Assembly: GCF_029846635.1 (NCBI RefSeq)
Contig: NZ_JARVTG010000001.1
Location: 62,001-126,000 of the forward strand
Reading direction: 5' to 3'
Origin: Pokkaliibacter sp. MBI-7
GTDB lineage: Bacteria > Pseudomonadota > Gammaproteobacteria > Pseudomonadales > Balneatricaceae
Length of the DNA: 64,000 bases
The notes under the pieces: generated by a model
Seen by the model: only the letters and a program-made list of their open reading frames with translations
The model's database searches: none
Told to the model about the DNA's origin: nothing
Program-made: the position numbers and the translations under genes
Shown: in pieces, positions 57,673 to 64,000 of the stretch
How positions within the stretch are numbered: position 1 is the stretch's first letter
Layout of the letters: each line of letters starts with the position of its first letter

Positions 57673-59934
57673 TCATTTTGCAACCGATAACGGCTTCAGC
57701 AGCTGCAACCCCTGCCGGTATTCATCCGTGACCTGCTGCGCCTCGCTGTTGCGGGTGATGACCTTGGGCGTGATCAGCACGATCATTTCTGAGCGGTTGT
57801 GCTTGCGGTCGGTACTGCCGAACAGCCAGCGCAGCCCCGGCACCTGGCCGACGCCGGGCACACTGGCGTCGTTCTGGGCGTTGTTCTGCTGGATAAGGCC
57901 TCCGAGCAGGATGGTCTGGCCGGACTGCACCGCCACCTGAGTGCTGATGGCGCGGGTAGAGATGGAGGGATTGCCGTTGGCATCGACGGTGGTGCCAGCA
58001 TTGCTGACCTGCTGCTGGATATCCAGATAGACCAGCCCACCGGGGTTAATGCGCGGGGTCACATCGAGGATCACCCCGGTCTGCACATACTGCACACTGC
58101 TGATGGTATTGAGGTCTGAGCTGCTGGTATTGACCGAGGTCTGGGTGATGGGAATGTTGTCGCCCACCTGTATCTGCGCCCGCTGGTTGTTCATTACCAC
58201 CAGTGACGGCGCCGACAGCACCTGCGTATTGCCTTTGCTTTCCAGCGCGCGCAGGGCCACCTGCAGGTTGTTGCTGAGGAAGGAATAGAACAGTGACTCG
58301 CCGCCGTAGCTGGCACCACCCTGCCCCAGTGCGCCGCCCTGACCGGCACTGTTGGCAATGGCGGTTGTGGTGCTGTTGCCTGCCAGTTTGCCCAGATACC
58401 ACTGCACACCGAAGCTCAGCTCATCGACCAGGCTGACTTCCAGAATGCGGGTTTCGATCTGCACCTGCAGCGGGGGGTTATCGAGGCGCTGGATGGCGGT
58501 CTGGATTTCCTGCCACTGGCTGGGGCGGCACCGTACCAGCAGCTGATTGCTGCTTTTTTGCGCACTGATACGCACGCTGTTGTCGTGGCTGTTGCCTGTA
58601 CTGCTGCCACTGTCCAGTGAGGTGTCGCTGGCCGTGGTATCGCTGTTGTCCGTCGCGGTATCGCTGCTCTGGCTGGTGATGCTGTTGAGGGAGCTGCCCT
58701 GGCCACTGCTGCCGTTGATGGCGCCGAGGCCATTACTGGTCAGGGTGGTGGTGCGCAGGCCGGGAGCCACTGTGGCGGCCTGCGCTTCCGTGACCGGACT
58801 GTCGCTGTAGATCTGCCGCAGGTAATAGGCCAGATCAGTGGCCTTCATATTACGCACATCGTAGACGTACATCTGCGGCTCGTTGCCACCGCCCTGATCG
58901 ATCAGCTCAATCCACGAACGCACTTCGCGCAGGTATTCCGCCTGTGGTGAAATCACGACCACCGCGTTGGTACGCTGAATCGGGATAAAGCGCAGCATGC
59001 CCGCCAGTGGCGTGTCGCCCTGAGGGCCGAACAGGCGGTCCAGCTCCGGCATCAGCTCCTTGATATTGGCACGCTGCAGGTCGAACACGCCGATAGACAT
59101 ACCCTTCAGCCAGTTGACGTCAAAGGTGTTAATGGTCTGCTGGTAGTTATCCAGCTCGGCGGCGGTGCCTGCCAGCGCCAGCAGGTTACGGTTGGGGTCG
59201 ATCAGCAGGAAGGCATTGTCACGGGCAAAGGGTTTGAGCAGCTTCTGCATTTCCACCGCAGAAATGTAGTTGAGCACAAACAGCCGCGCCGACAGGCCAA
59301 TATCGGGGGCCTGCATGGCCATCGACGGCACCACATTGCCCGGCACCGCTTTATCAGCCGGCAGGATCAAATAACGCTCACCGTCGCGGATCATGGCGTT
59401 GTTGGTCCAGGCCAGCAGGCTTTCCAGAATGGCAATGGCCTGTTCCTTATTAACCGGCTGCGAGGTGGAGAAGGTGACCTGCCCTTCCACCCCCTGGGTG
59501 ATGCTGTAGTTCTCGTGCAGCATGTCGCCCAGCACCGAGTTGATCACCGCCTGAATGGGTAAATCATTGAAGTTGAAGGAGAAGCTGCCTTCGCCTGCGG
59601 GTTCACCCTGCGCCAGCGCCTGTGCTTCCTGCGGGTGGATAAACTCACCACTGCCCTGCACCCACTGCCCTTTTGGCACTCTGCCCGTGGCAGCGCTCTG
59701 CCCGCTTACACCACTGAGCCCACGGGTATCGGCCATGGCACTGGCCTGAGCCTGCGGGCGGTCGCTGCCAGTGCCCGCCAGACCTTCGCGAATCAGGCTG
59801 TCGTCGGGGCGCTGATTGGCCGGGACGCAGCCGGTCAGCAGCAGCGCACTGAGCATCGCCGCCCCCAGCAAGGGGTGATAACCGGATAAAAACGGCGTAG
59901 CACAGCACGCCAGAGCACGAGGACGCAACAACAT
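57673..59934 (-). CDS. gspD: Type II secretion secretin GspD
   Basis: 753 residues. Lipoprotein-type signal ending LLLTGC, so the secretin may be self-piloting. N0 domain at about 115-190 (FNFNDLPIQAVINSVLGDML), N1-N3 modules (ISAVEMQKLLKPFARDNAFL, IQRTNAVVVISPQAEYLREV, ISAQKSSNQLLVRCRPSQWQ) and a secretin barrel with VPGVGQVPGLRWLFGSTDRK and SEMIVLITPKVI. A Ser/Asp/Thr-rich insert occupies about 410-450. Outer-membrane channel of the T2SS. Overlaps the preceding gsp gene. Confidence 0.93.
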   Translation of the reverse strand: MLLRPRALACCATPFLSGYHPLLGAAMLSALLLTGCVPANQRPDDSLIREGLAGTGSDRPQAQASAMADTRGLSGVSGQSAATGRVPKGQWVQGSGEFIHPQEAQALAQGEPAGEGSFSFNFNDLPIQAVINSVLGDMLHENYSITQGVEGQVTFSTSQPVNKEQAIAILESLLAWTNNAMIRDGERYLILPADKAVPGNVVPSMAMQAPDIGLSARLFVLNYISAVEMQKLLKPFARDNAFLLIDPNRNLLALAGTAAELDNYQQTINTFDVNWLKGMSIGVFDLQRANIKELMPELDRLFGPQGDTPLAGMLRFIPIQRTNAVVVISPQAEYLREVRSWIELIDQGGGNEPQMYVYDVRNMKATDLAYYLRQIYSDSPVTEAQAATVAPGLRTTTLTSNGLGAINGSSGQGSSLNSITSQSSDTATDNSDTTASDTSLDSGSSTGNSHDNSVRISAQKSSNQLLVRCRPSQWQEIQTAIQRLDNPPLQVQIETRILEVSLVDELSFGVQWYLGKLAGNSTTTAIANSAGQGGALGQGGASYGGESLFYSFLSNNLQVALRALESKGNTQVLSAPSLVVMNNQRAQIQVGDNIPITQTSVNTSSSDLNTISSVQYVQTGVILDVTPRINPGGLVYLDIQQQVSNAGTTVDANGNPSISTRAISTQVAVQSGQTILLGGLIQQNNAQNDASVPGVGQVPGLRWLFGSTDRKHNRSEMIVLITPKVITRNSEAQQVTDEYRQGLQLLKPLSVAK

Positions 59935-60464
59935 CAGGGGGACTCATTTGACGGGCCACTAAGGCCGGGAATATGGGGGCGATTAAAAGTCAGGGTCTGC
60001 GTAGCGCCATTCAGGGTGAGGCTCACTTCGCTGGCCTCCACGCGGGACAGCTGCCAGCCACCGGGCAGGGTCTGGCCCTGACGCAGGGTCAGCGCATTGC
60101 CGTTGTCATCACGAACAAAGGCCAGCCGCAGCTGGCTATTGGTCAGGGTGCCCAGCAGGGTAAAGCCATTGAGTACGGGCGGTGGCTCACTGGCAGGCGC
60201 GTCCGGCAGCGCAGCCACCAGCTGGTCTGCCGAGCGCGAGGTACTGAGCAGCGAGTGCTGCCAGATACTCTGATAGCCGTCCAGCGGCAGTGGCTGTGCT
60301 TCCTGCAGCGCCTCGGCCAGCGCATCCGCCCCGGCTTCACTGCCGGACGCAGCTAACCAGGGCAACGGGCCACCGCTGCCCTGTGCCAGCAGAATACACA
60401 GGCCACCGAGCGCCACCACCAGCCCCAGCCACCACAGGCTGATGCGCCGTAACACGGCGCTCAT
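59934..60464 (-). CDS. Type II secretion GspC/GspN-type inner-membrane protein
   Basis: 176 residues. One N-terminal membrane segment (LWWLGLVVALGGLCILLA), a linker, then an HR/PilP-like beta domain: NGFTLLGTLTNSQLRLAFVR, DDNGNALTLRQGQTLPGGWQ, LSRVEASEVSLTLNG. No PDZ domain. This is the clamp between the inner-membrane platform and secretin. Annotators call it GspC or GspN. Overlaps gspM and gspD by 1-4 nt. Confidence 0.75.
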   Translation of the reverse strand: MSAVLRRISLWWLGLVVALGGLCILLAQGSGGPLPWLAASGSEAGADALAEALQEAQPLPLDGYQSIWQHSLLSTSRSADQLVAALPDAPASEPPPVLNGFTLLGTLTNSQLRLAFVRDDNGNALTLRQGQTLPGGWQLSRVEASEVSLTLNGATQTLTFNRPHIPGLSGPSNESP

Positions 60465-61105
60465 CCGCCGGCTCCGCTACTGGCCTGTGCAGCCGGGTGC
60501 ATATAACCGCTGACGGTCATGCGCACGGTCAGCAATCCCGAGCCGCCGTCAAAAGGCGTATCCGGGCGGCGGTACAGGCTCAGCTGATCAATAAACAGCA
60601 GCGGGTGGCTGTGTTCCAGCTCATATACGACGGCGGTCAGGGGTTCCATGGCACATTCCAGAGTGACGTTGATCGCCACCTGCACATAGGGAGCGTCCTG
60701 CTTTTGTGGCTGGTTGACCGGCAGCGTTTCCAGCAGGCGGCAACCGGGGCCGAGAGTGCTGACCTGATTGACGCTGAGCGACAGCCGTGACATCAGGTCA
60801 GCCTGTACCGAGCCGGGGTCATCGCCCGGCAGCAGGGTATTGTTAAGCTGGCTATTGGCCGCAGCGGCCTCCACCGCCGCCGCCTGCAACTGTTCTTTAC
60901 CAGCGAGAATCTGCTGATAGCGCTGCTGGCGCTGGCGCAGGCTGTCCATCTGTTCACGCATCTCCTGCACCGGCGCCCAGACGCCCTGATACAGCGCGGT
61001 GGCGGCGGTCAGCAGTACCACCAGCAGGATCAGCACCGCCATGGCCAGACGCTGCTGCGCGGCGGTCAGCGACGTGGTCAGGGTGGTTTTCAGATGTCGC
61101 TTCAT
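60461..61105 (-). CDS. gspM: Type II secretion protein GspM (PilO-like)
   Basis: 214 residues. Membrane segment at about 20-42 (MAVLILLVVLLTAATALYQG), coiled coil (VQEMREQMDSLRQRQQRYQQ), then a ferredoxin-like PilO domain (VAINVTLECAMEPLTAVVYE, HSHPLLFIDQLSLYRRPDT). Fits the GspM subtype b family. Partner of GspL in the assembly platform. Overlaps both neighbours by 4 nt. Confidence 0.82.
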   Translation of the reverse strand: MKRHLKTTLTTSLTAAQQRLAMAVLILLVVLLTAATALYQGVWAPVQEMREQMDSLRQRQQRYQQILAGKEQLQAAAVEAAAANSQLNNTLLPGDDPGSVQADLMSRLSLSVNQVSTLGPGCRLLETLPVNQPQKQDAPYVQVAINVTLECAMEPLTAVVYELEHSHPLLFIDQLSLYRRPDTPFDGGSGLLTVRMTVSGYMHPAAQASSGAGG

Positions 61106-62094
61106 GGCGTGCTGCCCTCAGTCTGCCCGGATGCCGACGCCGACGCCGACAAGATGGCCTGCAAAGTAAAGCGGTCCTGCCGGGTCTGGCTGTCTGGTTG
61201 AATCACTCCCTGAAACTGCGGTGCACTGAAGCCGGGGCAGGTATTAATACGACTGATCAGGCGGCTGACGGCACTGCTCTGGCCGCTCATCACCAGCGTG
61301 CCCTCCGCTTTAATATCCAGCTGCTCCAGCCAGGTATCGGCGGGCAGGCAGTCGGTCAGCGCTTGCAGGGTGGTCAGCATCGAGGGTTGGGTGTGTTTGA
61401 GCCGGGCCAGATAGCCTGCCGCCTGCTGGCGTTCGCTCAGTTGCTGTTGCAGGGTGATGATGTCGCGGGTTTGCTGCTGTAACTGGCTGACCTCGGCCGA
61501 CATCCGCTGCAGGGTGTCGGCATTCTGGCTGCGCCATAAGGCTGCCGCCGTGGCCAGCAACAGGGCACTGCCGATCGCCAGCGTCAGATTAATCAGCCGT
61601 GGCCAGTGAATACGCCTGCGCCTGCGTGCCGGGGGCAGCAGGTTAACCCCCAGTGGCTGGCCTGACGCATCCAGTGCATCCACCCGGTCTGGCACCACAC
61701 CCTGTGCGGCCAGCTGCTCCAGCAGCGCATCCAGCGTATCGCGCCGCACCACTGCCAGTTGCACCTGCAGGCGCTGGGCGTCGCTGCCGCGCCGCGCCGC
61801 GGCAAAATACACCTGCCCCGGCTGAAACGGGGTAAAGCGTGGCAGCTCGTGGTGCAGCACGCTCTCCAGCGTTTTCCCCGCAGCCAGCGGCAAATACAGC
61901 TCGCGCACCAGAACCTGCGCCGGTGTCAGTTGAAAAACAACAATATGATCGTCATTACGTAATGACGAACTTACTACTGGATGGATCTCATTTCCATGAA
62001 ATGCAAATTCGTATGTAGCAGGTTTAGAAAAAATATAGATTAGGAGCTTAGTAAAAAACATCACTGCATCCAGAATACGTAAAGACACAGCCAT
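61102..62094 (-). CDS. gspL: Type II secretion protein GspL (PilN-like)
   Basis: 330 residues. Residues about 75-130 keep an actin-like fold fragment (TLESVLHHELPRFTPFQPGQ). A membrane segment at about 178-198 (INLTLAIGSALLLATAAALW), coiled coil and PilN-type ferredoxin domain (CLPADTWLEQLDIKAEGTLV) follow. First gene of the operon. The first 55 codons are markedly AT-rich while the rest is GC-rich, and an IS5-family element lies only 38 bp upstream. The N-terminus or promoter may have been replaced. Confidence 0.78.
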   Translation of the reverse strand: MAVSLRILDAVMFFTKLLIYIFSKPATYEFAFHGNEIHPVVSSSLRNDDHIVVFQLTPAQVLVRELYLPLAAGKTLESVLHHELPRFTPFQPGQVYFAAARRGSDAQRLQVQLAVVRRDTLDALLEQLAAQGVVPDRVDALDASGQPLGVNLLPPARRRRRIHWPRLINLTLAIGSALLLATAAALWRSQNADTLQRMSAEVSQLQQQTRDIITLQQQLSERQQAAGYLARLKHTQPSMLTTLQALTDCLPADTWLEQLDIKAEGTLVMSGQSSAVSRLISRINTCPGFSAPQFQGVIQPDSQTRQDRFTLQAILSASASASGQTEGSTP

Positions 62095-62132
62095 AAGCGT
62101 ACCTGACTAATTCAATGCTTACACTTCACTCC

Positions 62133-63167
62133 GGCTTTGTTGCACAAATCATGTTGAGTCCCATGCTGTAGAATGACGGCATGAATAAACCGGCCTCACC
62201 TCAGTACAAGACCATCAATTGGAAGTCCTACAACGCCGCGCTCAAAGCGCGTGGATCGCTGATGATCTGGCTCGACCGTGACATGAACTGGTACGGTTCT
62301 GCGTGCGGGAAGCGAGGACGTACGCCCACCTTCAGCGATGCAGCCATTCAGTTCTGCCTGACCATTAAATGCCTCTACAACCTGGCCCTGCGCCAGGCGG
62401 TGGGCATGGTACAAAGCCTGCTTAAACTGGCAGGGCTGGATTGGCCAACCCCCGACTACAGCACCGTCTGTCGGCGCCAGAAGTCGCTGCAGGTCGTGAT
62501 TCCTTGCTGCCCAGCCACGACCGGACTGCATCTGTTGATCGACAGCACCGGTATCAAGATGCTGGGCGAAGGGGAATGGAAAACCAAAAAGCACGGTGCG
62601 GACTACCGCCGCCAATGGCGCAAGGTGCATCTGGGCATCGATGCGCACACGCTGGAAATCCGGGCTATTGAGGTGACCGACAATGCGGTGGGGGACGCAC
62701 CGATGCTGCCCGGGTTGCTGAGTCAGATACCGGTGGAGGAGAAGATAGCGTCTGTCAGTGGAGATGGTGCCTACGACACGCGAGGCTGTCATGAGGCGAT
62801 AGCCCGGCGAGAGGCAGAGGCGGTGATACCCACCCGCCAGAATGCGAAGCCGTGGAAGGAAAATCGCCCGGGGGCCTCTGCCAGGAATGAGATTCTGCGG
62901 GCCACCCGCCGGCTGGGCCGGACGCTCTGGAAGAAGTGGAGCGGTTATCATCGGCGTAGTCTGGTGGAAACCAAAATGCACTGTTTCAAGCGGCTGGGTG
63001 AACGCGTGATGGCAAGGGATTTTGACCGGCAGGTCGCCGAGCTTCAGGTGCGGGCGGCAATATTGAATCGCTTTACGCGGCTCGGGACACCGATGACGGT
63101 GCGCATACCATAAGATCATCTGGGGTAAGGGGTCTTATATGCTGACATCTATTTATGCAACAAAGCC
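62133..63167 (+). mobile_element. IS5-family insertion sequence (IS903-like group)
   Basis: 1035 bp. Terminal inverted repeats GGCTTTGTTGCACAAAT (62133-62149) and its complement ATTTATGCAACAAAGCC (63151-63167), one mismatch in 17. One transposase gene fills it. The flanking 9 bp (CTTCACTCC and CCCCTAAGT) do not match, so no target duplication is seen. It lies 38 bp upstream of gspL. Confidence 0.88.
62181..63113 (+). CDS. IS5-family transposase
   Basis: 310 residues, intact. DDE residues: Asp121 (LLIDSTGIK), Asp195 (SVSGDGAYDT), Glu263 (RRSLVETKMHCFKR). N-terminal part (YKTINWKSYNAALKARGSLM) is typical of the IS903 group. Single frame, no programmed frameshift needed. Likely active or recently active. 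Confidence 0.92.
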   Translation: MNKPASPQYKTINWKSYNAALKARGSLMIWLDRDMNWYGSACGKRGRTPTFSDAAIQFCLTIKCLYNLALRQAVGMVQSLLKLAGLDWPTPDYSTVCRRQKSLQVVIPCCPATTGLHLLIDSTGIKMLGEGEWKTKKHGADYRRQWRKVHLGIDAHTLEIRAIEVTDNAVGDAPMLPGLLSQIPVEEKIASVSGDGAYDTRGCHEAIARREAEAVIPTRQNAKPWKENRPGASARNEILRATRRLGRTLWKKWSGYHRRSLVETKMHCFKRLGERVMARDFDRQVAELQVRAAILNRFTRLGTPMTVRIP

Positions 63168-63431
63168 CCCCTAAGTCATAAGCGAGCATATACGACAAAT
63201 TGAAGAACCATTATGAAACAATGGAGTTTAACGCTGGCCTGTTGTCTACTTGGGGTGATGGGCCATCAATAGATATACTGGCTTCACTGACAGAATAATG
63301 TATAAATCCAACATGAGATGGGTGGAATTCGCCCAATCCGTTTTTCTATTTGGCGCTATCATATAGGAGTCGTAACAGATGATTTGCTGGCGACAGTTGT
63401 AATGATGATATGAGTCAGGTGGGCCAAAACA

Positions 63432-64000
63432 ATGAAAAAAAACCTTCCCGTTACAGAAATGGAGGTCACATTCTTCGACCGTGCCAATATTCTCTCCACC
63501 ACCGATCTTAAAGGTGCTATCACCTACGTCAATGATGACTTTATTACGATCAGTGGATTCGATGAAGAAGAACTGATTGGCAAAAATCACAATATCGTGC
63601 GCCATCCGGAGATGCCTCCTGCAGCCTTTCAGATGCTGTGGGAGTCCCTGAAGAAGGGAAAATCATGGATGGGTTTAGTCAAAAACCGTTGCAAGAACGG
63701 TGATCACTATTGGGTACATGCCTATGCCACTCCCATCGAACGCAACGGTGCGGTGGCAGAGTATCAGTCTGTTCGACGCAAGGCAGACAAGGAGCATGTG
63801 CGCCGCGCAGAGTGGCTATACCCCCAACTGATGGCAGGCAAGTCCCCCAGTGCCATTCGCCCTGGGCTTTCGCTAAACAGAAAGATGCAGCTGTATTTCA
63901 CCTTGATATGGTGGCTGAGCTTCGCTCTCCTGCTGGGTCTGGTAACAGAACGCTGGATGGTACTCGCTAGCATCGGTGTGGCAGGTTGGCTGTGTGGGGT
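63432..64000 (+). CDS. PAS-domain chemotaxis/aerotaxis receptor, truncated by window edge
   Basis: ATG 63432; open to the end of the window (189 codons). N-terminal PAS domain of the Aer type: DRANILSTTDLKGAITYVND, FDEEELIGKNHNIVRHPEMP, PAAFQMLWESLKKGKSWMGL, KNRCKNGDHYWVHAYATPIE. A membrane segment follows at about 167-190 (TLIWWLSFALLLGLV). In this family a HAMP-less linker and MCP signalling domain come next, outside the window. The PAS of Aer proteins binds FAD and senses redox. AGGTGGGCC is the likely ribosome site. Confidence 0.82.
   Translation, partial: MKKNLPVTEMEVTFFDRANILSTTDLKGAITYVNDDFITISGFDEEELIGKNHNIVRHPEMPPAAFQMLWESLKKGKSWMGLVKNRCKNGDHYWVHAYATPIERNGAVAEYQSVRRKADKEHVRRAEWLYPQLMAGKSPSAIRPGLSLNRKMQLYFTLIWWLSFALLLGLVTERWMVLASIGVAGWLCG

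Noticed and set aside
62196..63119. Long minus-strand open frame (307 codons) across the IS
   Set aside because: Antisense shadow of the intact DDE transposase.
1..64000. CRISPR array, rRNA or tRNA genes, and an ICE attachment site
   Set aside because: No regularly spaced repeats, no tRNA cloverleaf and no integrase or att-like repeat could be recognised by eye; the element ends are probably outside the window or not marked by an obvious tRNA.

Overview
The window looks like part of a gammaproteobacterial genome; the genus cannot be read from it. The core genes are moderately GC-rich, with several AT-richer blocks. About two thirds of it (roughly 0-44 kb) is an integrative and conjugative element (ICE) of the PFL_46xx/PFGI-1 class with a G-type (GI-like) type IV secretion system. 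The rest (44.4-62.1 kb) is a type II secretion system (T2SS) locus. An IS5-family insertion sequence and the start of a PAS-containing sensor/chemotaxis protein follow.

ICE layout. At 0-3 kb are small element genes and a RadC-like JAB protein. At 3.2-14.8 kb is the first conjugation block: PilL-like lipoprotein, PFL_4693, lytic transglycosylase, PFL_4695, an unknown gene, an apparent traD/TIGR03745 fusion, TIGR03750, PFL_4703, PFL_4704, PFL_4705, lipoprotein TIGR03751 and the VirB4-type ATPase. At 15-23.3 kb is an accessory block that includes a CsrA-like protein, a ProQ/FinO protein and an AbrB/PIN toxin-antitoxin pair. At 23.5-28.3 kb is the second conjugation block: PFL_4709, PFL_4710, PFL_4711, a membrane protein and TraG. 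No relaxase, integrase or intact coupling protein is visible. The coupling protein seems to survive only as an N-terminal stub fused in frame to the tail of another conjugation gene.

Cargo. From 28.3 to 39.5 kb nearly all genes are on the minus strand: two DUF1778/GNAT (TacAT-like) modules with palindromic operators, HigBA, VapD with a DUF5397 partner, a serine resolvase, a DUF3800 protein and several small membrane proteins. A large plus-strand REC-PAS-GGDEF-EAL protein with degenerate REC and GGDEF sites sits among them. At 39.9-43.1 kb is a plus-strand module: a coiled-coil protein, a frameshifted gene, an LPD29-like protein, an ArdB/KlcA antirestriction protein, and a methylase-like protein without a visible NPPY motif. 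Four of its genes, and two at the left edge of the window, carry the same kind of 5' leader: a GC-rich hairpin, then a strand complementary to both the hairpin arm and the Shine-Dalgarno (SD) sequence. This leader family is the most interesting undescribed signal here.

Toxins and secretion. At 43.2-44.3 kb a polymorphic toxin (toxin_44-like) is split by a frameshift, with a small exported partner downstream. The T2SS locus (gspL-M-C/N-D and gspE-F-G-H-I-J-K, minus strand) is interrupted between gspD and gspE by about 7.4 kb of AT-richer DNA. That insert holds a small secreted protein, an exported 1422-aa YD-repeat shell ending in calcium-binding repeats, a separately exported Rhs-core/AHH nuclease, a DUF1629 (Imm11) immunity protein, the wreck of a second toxin tail, and a decayed IS200/IS605 element. 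Its position suggests a polymorphic toxin exported by Sec and then the T2SS.
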